Source: Promethearchaeota archaeon (GTDB lineage: Archaea > Asgardarchaeota > Lokiarchaeia > Sigyniarchaeales > Promethearchaeaceae). Taken from it: 54,063 nucleotides of DNA. Below the pieces are notes generated by a model that searched no databases, was not told where the DNA came from, and saw nothing but the letters and a program-made list of their open reading frames with translations. This document shows, in pieces, positions 1 to 9,497 of this stretch. Each line of letters starts with the position of its first letter. Positions within the stretch are counted from its first letter, which is position 1. Both the position numbers and the translations under genes were made by a program. The stretch covers positions 1 to 54,063 of the forward strand of contig SDNX01000006.1 in assembly GCA_004524545.1 (NCBI GenBank), in the 5' to 3' direction.

Positions 1-38
1 TCTTTCTCTGAGTCTTTCGTCATCAATGTTTGCCTCAT
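1..38 (-). CDS. Possible N-terminus of a gene leaving the left edge
   Basis: A leftward reading frame with ATG codons at 38 and 23 stays open to the window edge. A GAGG-like ribosome binding site lies about 9 nt before the ATG at 23. Only 8 to 13 codons are visible, so no family can be named. It would be divergent from nothing and tandem with the dehydrogenase gene to its right. It could be chance. Confidence 0.2.
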   Translation of the reverse strand, partial: MRQTLMTKDSEK

Positions 39-148
39 TTAGCACCGTCGATTAATATGGTTTTACGGTCATGATATGCTAAGTATTCTTTTACGTTTGT
101 ATTTGAGTAAAAAAATGATATTATTGTTTGTTTAATGATGGAGTCTCT

Positions 149-1315
149 TTACCAACCGGGTGTAGCAGATTTATCAATTTCTACTTCGAATCCGAAATCA
201 TACTGATCTAATCCCAATTCCTGTTGGATTTGCAGGAATTGTTTTTGAGTTTCTTTAGAGATGGGTGCTCCTTTTCCTGCACGTTCTTTTCCAGCTAACC
301 ATTCTTTTTCTCCAGCAATGTAGATATGATCTGCGCCTGGTGCTTTCTTTGCCCCGGCAAGTTGTCGTAACATCGTTCCAGTCGTCTTTTTGAACTCTTC
401 TAAGTCAATGATAGACTCTATATCAATTGCAATAAAGAAGTGACCTAGATTGTAGGGAACAAATTTTCCATCTTTTACTCCTAAGCACGCTTGGAGGAAA
501 TTAGATTGTGTCAAACATGCACTCATAATTTCTACGAAAGTGGCATAATTATACCCTTTGTAACCTGCAAGATCCTCTCCTATTCCGCCTAATGGCGTTA
601 ATGCTGCCTTGAATTCTAACATTTTATCCAGAATATCTGGAGCATCAGTTGCTGCGTTCCCGTGTTCATCTATTACCCATCCAGGAATTGCCTCCTTTCC
701 GATTCGCGCATAAGTCTCAATTTTCCCACGTTGAGTAATAGAAGTTGCTTGATCCGCACACCATGGAAAATCCCAATCAGTTGGGAGTGCAATAGTTAGA
801 GGATTTGTTCCTAACATTGGTTCGACCGACCAAGTGGGGGCAATTGAGGGGCGAGCATTTGTTCCGCATATCCCGATACATCCTTGAGCCGCTGCCATGA
901 GAGAATAATATCCTGCGATACCGAAGTGGTTCGAATTTCCGACTACTACCATACCGATTCCATTCTTTTTCGCCTTATCTATTGCCGCTTGCATAGCTTT
1001 CTTGCTAACTGGGTGCCCCATTCCGTTTCCTGCATCCCATCTAGCAGTTCCGGGATTATCTTTAATTATTGTGATATTTGTTGTCGGTAATTGTTGTCCG
1101 CGCTTTATTCGAGCATAATACATCATCAACCTACCAACTCCGTGAGAATCTATTCCTCGTTTATCTGATGTAACCAACACATCTGCTACAATTTTCGCGT
1201 CTTCTTCGGGAACGCCAATTTTTATCATAACATCGCGCATGAATTTTTCCAAAGTCTCAAAATCCACCCAAGTATATTCTTCATCTGGCATAAAAGAAAA
1301 ATCTCCTTTCTTCAT
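149..1315 (-). CDS. Malate/L-lactate dehydrogenase, Ldh2 (type 2) family
   Basis: This 388-aa protein belongs to the Ldh2/MDG oxidoreductase family, NAD(P)-dependent enzymes that reduce 2-oxoacids such as pyruvate, oxaloacetate or ureidoglycolate-type substrates and are unrelated to classical LDH. The sequence shows the family landmarks: the DSHGVGRL segment near residue 57 with the catalytic His, the GNSNHFGIAGYY segment around residue 127 that binds cofactor and substrate, and the MLGTNPLTIALP segment after residue 165. Length is normal for the family (330-390 aa). The ATG at 1315 follows a weak AGGT-type ribosome binding site. It is transcribed alone, with a 110-nt gap to the next leftward gene. 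Family is secure; substrate (malate, lactate or other) cannot be told from sequence. Confidence 0.9.
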   Translation of the reverse strand: MKKGDFSFMPDEEYTWVDFETLEKFMRDVMIKIGVPEEDAKIVADVLVTSDKRGIDSHGVGRLMMYYARIKRGQQLPTTNITIIKDNPGTARWDAGNGMGHPVSKKAMQAAIDKAKKNGIGMVVVGNSNHFGIAGYYSLMAAAQGCIGICGTNARPSIAPTWSVEPMLGTNPLTIALPTDWDFPWCADQATSITQRGKIETYARIGKEAIPGWVIDEHGNAATDAPDILDKMLEFKAALTPLGGIGEDLAGYKGYNYATFVEIMSACLTQSNFLQACLGVKDGKFVPYNLGHFFIAIDIESIIDLEEFKKTTGTMLRQLAGAKKAPGADHIYIAGEKEWLAGKERAGKGAPISKETQKQFLQIQQELGLDQYDFGFEVEIDKSATPGW

Positions 1316-1425
1316 TTTTAACCTTTTCTTGCTGGTTAATAATTTTGAAAAAAGAAAATTTTGTTGGAGAATTATAAAAAATCACACTTCATGAAGACAT
1401 AAAAAAAGACATAATTAGATGATCT

Positions 1426-3309
1426 CTAAAAGAGGATCCAATAGTACATATTATATTTCCAGAATAATAAAATAAAGAAAACAGGGAGCGTAATTTGAAA
1501 CGCACTTTTTTTACCAAATACAGAGAATCCGACGACTAAACCAACAACAGTCAAATATGGGATGATATAGTATGGAGCGTAATTATAAGCACGCAGCAAT
1601 ATGGAAATTGATGGGATTAATAATGGTATATACATCAAAAGTGCCATTAAAGTTGTTCGTGTATAGATTTCACGATCCAAAGATTCAGGTTTGGTGGTTT
1701 GACTAAAGCCTGTTTCTATTACTGTAAAGTGAAGATAAAACAATATCGCGAAACGCAATAGTATATTAATCCCTGATTGGAAGAAGTTCAACCCAAGCCA
1801 ATGGTATAACGTGATCCATCCAAATAGGAAAAACAGAGCGAAGATTTCCACAGCAAGGATTAGGATATTTGGTGCGTCAAGGAAGTTCATTCTTGCCTTA
1901 CTCATACGTGGATCTTTGATTCGTAAACGGCGGATAAAGAATACAATGAGAATCCAGAAATACATTACGGAAAATGATAGGGGGTGCGTAAACAACACCT
2001 CATTCAAGTTGTCATTGAAAGCAAAAATCACATTAAGAAAATCTCCGAATTCGCTTGGTCCGACATAATATAATGAGTTTTCTCCTGCCATGAGTTGTAA
2101 TAAATAGAGAAACAAGTGTGTACCAATCGCTATAATTATTAATACTCTAAAATATTCAGCTGTGTCATAAATAATATCGAATTCTCTAGAATATCGTCGA
2201 TTAAGACGAAAAAGATCCTTATTAGGGATCTCTTTAGATTTCCATTCTAAGACTTTTGGAATTTCAATGGTAACATCTTGAGTTTTTTCCTTTCTTCTAC
2301 TATAGAGACGATTTTTTAACCAACTTAACTGAATAGGAATCAAATTTAATCCTTTTATTAAAAAGAAACTTGAGAGCACTATCACACCCAAAAGTAGAAC
2401 AAAGTAGCTATAAACGCGTATTGAGATGGGAATTACAGAATTTTCGTCCATTGGATGTCCTAAAGCGCTACTCATCCAATAGAGATCTTTCTGAATAACC
2501 AAAGGATTATATAATCCCGAACCATGGAAAAACATCCTATATTGTGTATTTAGTTCTCTAGCTGTTCCATTATTAAAAGACCCTGTCATAACATTTGGTT
2601 CGTCAAATTGCCACGTCGCAATAATGACTTCCGAAATTTCCGTGGCACGTACAGGTTGATAATTATCCGTGATAATGAGCAGATTTTTTGGGTTATCAAC
2701 GGTAATGGAATCTGTAAAATTGGTAACATAATCTAGATGGGTCAAATGCTGAGAGGTTTCAACGAAATAATTATAATAATCATAATAATCGTCATATAAT
2801 TGACCCACTGTGCCCATATTTTCCATAATTGTGCCTTGAATTACATCGTCGTGCATCTTAGCGAACCAGAAAGCAAAATGTGAGCCATGGGAATGACCAA
2901 TTATTCCAATTTGGGCATCTTCTACATTCGGTTGGATTAATAAGTAATTCATAACGGCCTCAATTTCAAAATAGGATTGATATGTGAAATCCAATTTCAT
3001 TAGTGCTACCAGGTAACCTTTCTGAATAAATTCCGTTTTTATGAAGTTCATGGATTTATCATCGACCAAATCTCCATGCAGCATGATTACTGTGGGTAAT
3101 TTTCCGGTATAGGAAGTTGGGGTGCAAATTTTGAAATCTATTTCATAAGAGATGGGCTCAGACGTAATAGGGTCTGTATAGAAAACCGAGGTAGTTCTTC
3201 TTTCCCTTCTCTCAAAAGCGTATAACAACACAAATTGAGCAGTAATGAGCCCAATTAACGCACTGCCCAAAATCACATATTTCATCATTAGTTGGTATTT
3301 TCTTCTCAT
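1426..3309 (-). CDS. Membrane-anchored alpha/beta hydrolase fused to a polytopic membrane domain
   Basis: This roughly 627-aa protein has one N-terminal membrane segment, then an alpha/beta-hydrolase domain of about 220 residues, probably outside the cytoplasm, then about six more membrane segments. The hydrolase part shows an MLHGD oxyanion segment, the nucleophile elbow GHSHG with its serine, an aspartate in the IITDNYQ strand and a histidine in ALGHPMD, giving a plausible Ser-Asp-His triad. A charged cytoplasmic loop follows the first C-terminal membrane helix. The ATG at 3309 with an upstream GGGTG is preferred over a TTG at 3327. Substrate is unknown; an ester, lipid or peptide hydrolase is possible. 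The C-terminal domain was not recognised. Confidence 0.7.
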   Translation of the reverse strand: MRRKYQLMMKYVILGSALIGLITAQFVLLYAFERRERRTTSVFYTDPITSEPISYEIDFKICTPTSYTGKLPTVIMLHGDLVDDKSMNFIKTEFIQKGYLVALMKLDFTYQSYFEIEAVMNYLLIQPNVEDAQIGIIGHSHGSHFAFWFAKMHDDVIQGTIMENMGTVGQLYDDYYDYYNYFVETSQHLTHLDYVTNFTDSITVDNPKNLLIITDNYQPVRATEISEVIIATWQFDEPNVMTGSFNNGTARELNTQYRMFFHGSGLYNPLVIQKDLYWMSSALGHPMDENSVIPISIRVYSYFVLLLGVIVLSSFFLIKGLNLIPIQLSWLKNRLYSRRKEKTQDVTIEIPKVLEWKSKEIPNKDLFRLNRRYSREFDIIYDTAEYFRVLIIIAIGTHLFLYLLQLMAGENSLYYVGPSEFGDFLNVIFAFNDNLNEVLFTHPLSFSVMYFWILIVFFIRRLRIKDPRMSKARMNFLDAPNILILAVEIFALFFLFGWITLYHWLGLNFFQSGINILLRFAILFYLHFTVIETGFSQTTKPESLDREIYTRTTLMALLMYIPLLIPSISILLRAYNYAPYYIIPYLTVVGLVVGFSVFGKKSAFQITLPVFFILLFWKYNMYYWILF

Positions 3310-3462
3310 GGAAACACCCAAGAGCAATTAATGCAGTTTTGTAAACGCAACGATAAAACTGATAATTTTACTAATAATAAGGAGGTGCTCTATATTAATT
3401 TTCTATATTAGAAAAAAAGGAAAAAGAGTAAAAGAGTGAGAAGATCGTTTCAATGCTTAGAA

Positions 3463-3678
3463 TTAGGCTTTTGAGTCCACTCTCGATCCAATCCATGAGG
3501 TGCTGATTTCTTTTCTGTAGGCTTTATCGTAGAACACCTTTCTATCCCACCAGCCAGTCACACCGAGTATCAGCACAACCATTAAAACATACTGGAGAGA
3601 ATAAAAACGACACAATTGTGTATAAGAACTAACTCTTGGAATTTTTCTAATAAAGTGCGGAATCAAATTACTAAACAC
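3463..3678 (-). CDS. Doubtful 71-aa single-span membrane ORF
   Basis: A 71-codon frame starting with GTG encodes one hydrophobic segment near residues 30-45 between basic flanks. There is no clear ribosome binding site and no recognisable family. It occupies the 495-bp gap between the hydrolase gene and the divergent VTT gene. It may be a small membrane protein or a chance ORF. Nothing else is seen in this gap apart from an AT-rich stretch holding a short CTATATTA direct repeat near 3391-3410. Confidence 0.2.
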   Translation of the reverse strand: MFSNLIPHFIRKIPRVSSYTQLCRFYSLQYVLMVVLILGVTGWWDRKVFYDKAYRKEISTSWIGSRVDSKA

Positions 3679-3822
3679 TGCTCAATGTCGATGAAAATGG
3701 TCCGTACAATCATAAAATCGGTTAAATTGTTGTTTAAATGATTTCAAATTATGGGAATGAACATACATGTGATTATTATGGATTTCACACAACTTCAAAT
3801 AGCTTCGGTTAAAGGATAATCT

Positions 3823-4773
3823 ATGGAAGAAAGGGGACCTCAATCACAGGAAACTGAGAAAAAACCGTTGTTTCAACGATTATGGATTGGAACAAAAAAA
3901 TTCATTCTTCAGCTTTGGGAAATGATTAAAAGATCTTTCCGTGACCACAGCAAGAAAACTTGGATTTGGATTGGGATATTTATTGCCGTTATTGCAGCTA
4001 CAGTGGCTCTGTTTATAATCCAAATTTATGACCCGGATCTTTTGTTCCGATTTATTGTGACTTGTGTGGTCAAACCCATCTATGAAATTGGATTCTGGGG
4101 GCATCTGATCTTTTTCTTGGTAATGGGAGTCCAGGCAATTTTGCTACCCATTCCTTCCGAAGCAGTTTTATTGAGTGCAGGTATGATCTGGGGCTGGTGG
4201 GGCCTTCTTGACGGAATTATCGGTAGTATGTTTGCAGGAATTATTACATATTATATGGTCCTAAAAGGAGGAAGACCTTTAGCAGAAAAATTTGCTGGAA
4301 CTGAAGCAATTGAGGTACTTGATAGATTCATTGATAAGTATGGAGTATGGGCAATTATTATTTTACGAGCTTTTCCATTTATGGCATTCGATCCGGTTAG
4401 TTTTGCAGCGGGGTTAACTAAAGTAAAAACAAAAACCTATATTGTAGCTACTTTCCTCGGATCCGTTGTTCGCGTAATCTTCTATGTAGCATTGGGAGAA
4501 TATTTCCTCCCGTTAAGAGATTTTCAGCATTATATCGACAACCCAATCGAAATGGAACTAGCCATTCAAGAGCATTCACGTATCTTTAATATAATGTCTT
4601 TGGTAATTGTGTTGTTGGGTGTTGGATTTCTTGCTCTGTACCAATTCTGGCTCATGCCGTATCTTCAGAAGAAAGGAAAACAGAAAAAAAATCAGACACA
4701 GTCATTATCACTGGAGAAAAAAAAAGAAGCTAACGAAATCGATCACCAACCAAAAACAGATACTAATTCTTAG
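3823..4773 (+). CDS. VTT/DedA-family (SNARE-associated) membrane protein
   Basis: This 316-aa integral membrane protein has the VTT domain shared by bacterial DedA, TVP38 and eukaryotic TMEM41/VMP1, proteins linked to lipid scrambling and membrane homeostasis. The first 45 residues are cytoplasmic and basic, followed by a membrane helix at about 49-68. The VTT core then shows the re-entrant LPIPSEAVLL segment with its conserved Glu, a Gly-rich WGLLDGIIGSMFAG helix and the LRAFPFMAFDPVSFAAG motif with conserved Arg and Pro. The last 40 residues form a Lys/Gln-rich cytoplasmic tail. The ATG follows an AAGGAT ribosome binding site. Whether it scrambles lipids is inference from the family. Confidence 0.85.
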   Translation: MEERGPQSQETEKKPLFQRLWIGTKKFILQLWEMIKRSFRDHSKKTWIWIGIFIAVIAATVALFIIQIYDPDLLFRFIVTCVVKPIYEIGFWGHLIFFLVMGVQAILLPIPSEAVLLSAGMIWGWWGLLDGIIGSMFAGIITYYMVLKGGRPLAEKFAGTEAIEVLDRFIDKYGVWAIIILRAFPFMAFDPVSFAAGLTKVKTKTYIVATFLGSVVRVIFYVALGEYFLPLRDFQHYIDNPIEMELAIQEHSRIFNIMSLVIVLLGVGFLALYQFWLMPYLQKKGKQKKNQTQSLSLEKKKEANEIDHQPKTDTNS

Positions 4774-4824
4774 TAGGACTCGTTAAAAATTGTCAATTAT
4801 TCTTTCTCATAACTTTATATCCTA

Positions 4825-6153
4825 TTGCTAATAGATAACAGCTATAACCAACTGGTGAATGATTCTAACGTGATTCCAATCTGGGTGTCCTTTCTTATTA
4901 CAATAGTACTAATATTAATAATAGCAAGGTGGGATTTAGGAGTCGGAATTTTTATTGGAGCGGTATTTTTAGCCTTAATGTCTGTTTTTCCCTATAGAGT
5001 GGACCTTTTGCAGGTTTCACTCACCGTTTTTCTAAATTGGGAGATATTTTTTTTAGCAGTTTCAGTCACTTTAATTCCATTATTAGGGGGAATAATGGAA
5101 GAATCTCATTTAATGATGGAATTGATCCAAAAACTGGATGTACCAAATAGGATGTCTCTGATGCTATCACCCGCTTTCTTTGGATTGCTGCCAATGCCTG
5201 GAGGAGCTCTATTAAGCGCCCCATTGGTAGACAAAATTGATCCTCAATTAGATTCAAACAAGAAAGTTGCGATTAATGTATGGTTTCGTGAAGTAATAAT
5301 TTTAATATTTCCTCTTCAAACCACGTTTTTCGTTATATACCAGATTCTAAATTACTCTTCTCCATATGTAATGACGCTTATTTTAATCGCCCCATTCTTG
5401 GTTATGGTGTTAATTGGGTATTTAATTCTCATCAAGCGCACACCGAAAATCCAACGGAAAGGAAACCGCAACATATGGATATTTTTAAGGGATCTTCTCC
5501 CTATTGTAATCGCTCCTTTGATTGATTTGCCTGCTCGTATAATTATCGGTAACTACAATAAAAAGCAATTAGAATATCCTGGTTTATATCCGGATTTACC
5601 GCAATGGTTATCTCCATCCTTATTTTTAATGATTGGGCTAATAATTAGCGTCGTTTTTTGCTTATTCTTAGTAAAAAAGATTCAATCGTCTTATATTCAA
5701 GTAGTAAAACCAAAACAGTTGATTGGGATTTCTAAAAAAATGAAAATATGGAGATATCCTCTTCTGATTTATGCAATGTATTTCTTTATTAACGTGTTTA
5801 AAACCTCAGGATTACCCGAATTTATTAGTGATTTAAACTCTCCATTTGTCTTATTTTTATTAATCAGCTTTTTATTTGGAATCGGTACCGGACGTGTGGA
5901 ACTGCCAGGATCAATTTTATTTCCAATTTTTTTAACCCAATATTCTCTAACCATAATGCCATATTTTGAATTTGCATTAATCTATTCTGCAATTTTTCTG
6001 GGATATTTAATTACTCCGATCCACCCGTGTATGGCTTATAGTGTGGATTATTTCAAGACAAGCTATGTAAAATCCTTCAAAGTAGTCGCACTTCCCATTT
6101 TGGTTTGCATAATACTTATCTTTGCAGCATATGGTATTTCACTATTATTCTAG
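4825..6153 (+). CDS. DUF401-family integral membrane protein (permease-like)
   Basis: This 442-aa protein has about ten hydrophobic segments and matches the DUF401 family, uncharacterised membrane proteins of archaea and bacteria that resemble ion/anion transporters of the GntP type. The best landmark is the GLLPMPGGALLSAPLV segment around residue 125, typical of this family, followed by a conserved charged loop. A second set of helices after residue 260 ends with an LITPIHPC segment resembling a second re-entrant motif. The start shown is TTG; a GTG at 4855 is an alternative that would trim ten residues. It follows the VTT gene by 51 nt and may be co-transcribed with it and with the U32 gene. 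Substrate unknown. Confidence 0.75.
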   Translation: MLIDNSYNQLVNDSNVIPIWVSFLITIVLILIIARWDLGVGIFIGAVFLALMSVFPYRVDLLQVSLTVFLNWEIFFLAVSVTLIPLLGGIMEESHLMMELIQKLDVPNRMSLMLSPAFFGLLPMPGGALLSAPLVDKIDPQLDSNKKVAINVWFREVIILIFPLQTTFFVIYQILNYSSPYVMTLILIAPFLVMVLIGYLILIKRTPKIQRKGNRNIWIFLRDLLPIVIAPLIDLPARIIIGNYNKKQLEYPGLYPDLPQWLSPSLFLMIGLIISVVFCLFLVKKIQSSYIQVVKPKQLIGISKKMKIWRYPLLIYAMYFFINVFKTSGLPEFISDLNSPFVLFLLISFLFGIGTGRVELPGSILFPIFLTQYSLTIMPYFEFALIYSAIFLGYLITPIHPCMAYSVDYFKTSYVKSFKVVALPILVCIILIFAAYGISLLF

Positions 6154-6214
6154 GTTTATGGTTGGATTAGGACAAACCATATAATTCATGCCTATTTGTT
6201 CTAGGGTGATATTC

Positions 6215-7525
6215 ATGGTAGAGCTACTTGCCCCTGCAAAAAATTTGAAATCCATCAAAGCGGGATTAAAATTTGCAGACTCGTTTTATTTTGGGTTTGA
6301 AAAATATAATATGCGGATGCAAGCAGATAATTTCACGCAGCAAGATTTACCAAAAGCAGTTAAACTCCTGCATGACAACAGTAAAAGAGCTTTCCTAACA
6401 ACAAATATCCTGTTTTACGAGGAGGAACTGGGGGAATTACGAGAATTACTTGAGTTAGCTCATACGTCTGAATTTGATGCCGTGATTCTTCATGATATCG
6501 CAGCAATTTCTTATGCTAAAGAAATTGGAATCCCTTTTCATATTTCAACTCAAGCTAACATATCCAATTCGGTTTCTGCAAAATTTTTTGAAGACTTAGG
6601 GGCAGAACGAGTTATCCTTGCTAGAGAAGTATCATTAAAACATATAAGTACTATTGCAAAACGTCTGACTAAAACAGAAATAGAAGTGTTTGTGCATGGA
6701 GCGATGTGCACAAGTATATCGGGCAGATGCTATTTATCACAAGATGTATGTGGCGGGGATGATAAATTCTCAGCAAATAGGGGTAGGTGCATCCAACCAT
6801 GCAGACGAGATTGGACGGTTATCGATAACCAGAATAATGAATATATCTATGATGGGGTTCGGTTCATGAATTCTCGAGATTTATGTCTAATTGAATATCT
6901 TCCTGAACTTATCGATTCAGGAGTGAAAGCATTAAAGATCGAGGGAAGGATGCGCGATCCGCATTACGTGCATTGGGTTACCAAGATATACCGAGAAGCA
7001 TTAAAAGCTCAAGGGAAAGGTGAGTTTACAACGTCGAAGAAGAAAAAAGTGGGAATGTGGATCAACGAGTTGAAAAAAGTCTACAATCGGGGATTTACTC
7101 AAGGATTTCTCTTCAACCGAATGCAGTCCTCTGAACACCAATATAAATCCCCCACAAATTTATCTCATTGGAGATTAATCAAACTCGGAACCATAACCTC
7201 ATATTCAAACTCGATTGGAACTGTTGAGTTAACAAATGGATTCATAAAAGAGAAGACGCAATTAATTGTTCAGGGAAATTCAGAATCTGATACCTATTTT
7301 CCTCAGCAAGTTCGTCAACTAATGGTTGGAAATCAATCAGTACAAATCACTCCCAAAGGTTCAGAATCCAAACCTGTGAAATTCTCGATGAAATTTGATG
7401 AACCTGTTGTTCCCTTAAAGGATTGTATTTATCTATTCACAGATTCGACATATAAACACCGAAAGCCTACAAAAGGAAAAAAGAGTTCCACACCGAAAAA
7501 GAAAAAAGATTATTACAAATTGTAG
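6215..7525 (+). CDS. Peptidase U32 family protein
   Basis: This about 436-aa protein belongs to the U32 (COG0826) family. Members include the bacterial RNA-hydroxylating enzymes RlhA and TrhP and collagenase-like proteins; the archaeal role is not established. The N-terminus ELLAPAKN is the standard U32 start of a TIM-barrel fold. Around residues 155-205 are the family's conserved EVFVHGAMC and GRCYLSQ segments, and cysteines in CTS, GRCYLS, DVCGG, GRCIQPC that are likely metal or Fe-S ligands. ALKIEGRM near residue 245 is the other signature. The C-terminal 100 residues form a small beta domain ending in a Lys-rich tail. The ATG at 6215 follows GGGTGAT and is preferred over the ATG at 6188. 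Confidence 0.85.
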   Translation: MVELLAPAKNLKSIKAGLKFADSFYFGFEKYNMRMQADNFTQQDLPKAVKLLHDNSKRAFLTTNILFYEEELGELRELLELAHTSEFDAVILHDIAAISYAKEIGIPFHISTQANISNSVSAKFFEDLGAERVILAREVSLKHISTIAKRLTKTEIEVFVHGAMCTSISGRCYLSQDVCGGDDKFSANRGRCIQPCRRDWTVIDNQNNEYIYDGVRFMNSRDLCLIEYLPELIDSGVKALKIEGRMRDPHYVHWVTKIYREALKAQGKGEFTTSKKKKVGMWINELKKVYNRGFTQGFLFNRMQSSEHQYKSPTNLSHWRLIKLGTITSYSNSIGTVELTNGFIKEKTQLIVQGNSESDTYFPQQVRQLMVGNQSVQITPKGSESKPVKFSMKFDEPVVPLKDCIYLFTDSTYKHRKPTKGKKSSTPKKKKDYYKL

Positions 7526-7591
7526 TTTTTTCATTGCTTCCTCTTTCGTAAAACCAGAAATAGGGATGAAAAGGCAATAGCAGCCCAATAA

Positions 7592-7860
7592 CTAAATGTC
7601 ATAGAAAGAACTAGTAAAACTATTTAGATATAACCACATATTGCTGTGTAGTGTTATGGTTTTCATACCTCTAACGTTTCCGATATTGTTGTAGGTGACA
7701 TTAACATTGCCGGAATCTATGATATAAATTCCATAATAGTTTCCAAAAATTACTTTTTCATGAATTACTCCGTTCAAGACTTTTTGAAGAAATATCCCCG
7801 TATCATTAACCATGGAACCATCTCCAGAACCATGAATCGAACAGTTTTCAATTCTGAAAA
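7592..7860 (-). pseudogene. Remnant of a NosD-like right-handed beta-helix protein
   Basis: A leftward frame reads through beta-helix-like rungs: an ENCSIHGSG rung, then an NDTGIFLQ rung, then NYYGIYIIDSGNVNVTYNNI, all typical of NosD/periplasmic copper-binding repeat proteins. The frame is open upstream of the first ATG (7813) without any start, into an AT-rich stretch, and it ends after about 90 codons. Family members are normally hundreds of residues long, so this looks like a fragment of a larger surface protein gene. It lies between the U32 gene and the amidohydrolase gene. Confidence 0.4.
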
Positions 7861-7937
7861 AAATAATATTAAAAAAGAATTTAAATATTATGATAGTTGG
7901 AAACAGATTTACGTTTTTGTAAACAATTATTAAAAAA

Positions 7938-9489
7938 TTAGTAAATTTGTTTTATTACTTCGAACGCTTGTTCTTCGTTGGTAACACTCTGGGTGTGTCC
8001 TAATGCAGAGTGCAAGAATTCTCGATCTTGAGGATCAAAGTATTTAAATCCAAATCGTTTCCATTGGCTGTTTTGAGAAAGAGTACTTATCATAGAAAGT
8101 TTATCTTTAATTAAATTCATAAAAACGAGATTTATAATCTGATCCTGTTTCCTTTTTGCTTTTGTAGAGATTAAAAGTTCACCTTTGTAATTAGAATAGG
8201 AACCATCAAACTGGAACAAAATTTTTTGGATATCCATCATCCCACTATTTATCAGATTTGCAATAGCATTAATCGCTACATTAGAAGACTCTTTGTTCGG
8301 ATCGGGTGAATTGATGATGCTTGAAAATCCCGGAACAGGATTTTGTTCAATGTAAGGTGCTCCATATTCTGGAAGGAGTTTTAATTGATTTAATCCCATG
8401 ATATTTTCCATGTCTTGGAGAGTGCCCCCGCTATCGAAAAATTCTTTGTTCATTAAGTAATAGATCAGTCCGAAAGCATGTTTTGGACCAAAATAGGGGA
8501 AATCTGACCCGTAAATTAGAAATTCAGACCATTTTTTTCCGGTTTTCTGCTCCATACTTGTCGAATTATACCAGTTTCGAAAATCTTTGAAAAAATTCTC
8601 AGCCCCTTTCCCATGCAACATGGAGAGTTCTCCCCATGTATTGGGTTGACATATTGTGTTGTATACTTCATAATCTCCTACGTTACCTTGCGCACAGTGA
8701 GCAATTATGACTTTTAGGTGGGGGACTAAATTAGGTTGATTGTTTTGCAAAAACGTTCGAGTGTTCTCAATTAAGCTACCAATGTCAAAAATAGACTGCT
8801 TACCACGAGTGTCTAGTATTACTGGTAAATGATGCTGAGCTGCACGAATTAGAACTTTTACTGCTTCTGGTCCGTATATGTGATCGATCCATCCTTCTGA
8901 ACGAGGATGCAGTTTTAACCCCCTACAACCCAATTGCACTCCGTAATCAACTTCCCTTACGGCTTTCTCCCCTTCTAGAGGATCACAGCGCATATATCCA
9001 ATCATACGAAGAGAAAATGGAAATCGGGTAGTAAATCGCATAATATTTGTGTTGGATGCTCGATATCGTGCCTCTGGCATTTTATCCCTAAATACATCTT
9101 GGAAGGGAAAAACACATGCTTGATCGATTAATTGTTGAGCCGAAAATCGATCATTCATATCTTTGAAGGATGGATTTTGAATATCTTCCAAATGTTGAAG
9201 GATTTTTTTGAGAAAAGGCATTTGAGCGAATTCGAATGAAAGAAAGGTTTGGCGTCCATTGATCGATGTCATGAACCTTTGCTCACCTGTCTTCTCCCAT
9301 TCTTGTTCAATTAACGATTGAACTTGAGCCCAAAAATCAAATGTGCCACTACCTGGTGCCAATGGGTTCATCATTTCTACACCATCGACATCTTTCCCCA
9401 TATGGCTGTGTCCATCAATAACTAATACATTCTTGTATTTGACTCCAGCATCCGATTCAATTTTAACTCGTAATATTTTTGTTCACCAT
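7938..9489 (-). CDS. Amidohydrolase-family (PF04909-like) metal-dependent hydrolase, apparent 5' frameshift
   Basis: The continuous frame gives 487 codons from an ATG at 9401, but that start cuts through the N-terminal metal-binding motif. Reading upstream in the same frame gives VLVIDGHSHMG, the HxH motif of the amidohydrolase superfamily, and the frame stays open to a TGA at 9485-9483 with no ATG, GTG or TTG. The ATG at 9489, 8 nt after the preceding gene's stop, lies in another frame and would join this one if one A were removed from the A5 run at 9480-9476. Other metal ligands are visible: KLHPR, IAHC and YGSDFP. About 130 C-terminal residues after the barrel are not recognised. It probably forms an operon with the GCS2-like ligase. 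Confidence 0.75.
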
Positions 9490-9497
9490 GTTGAATG

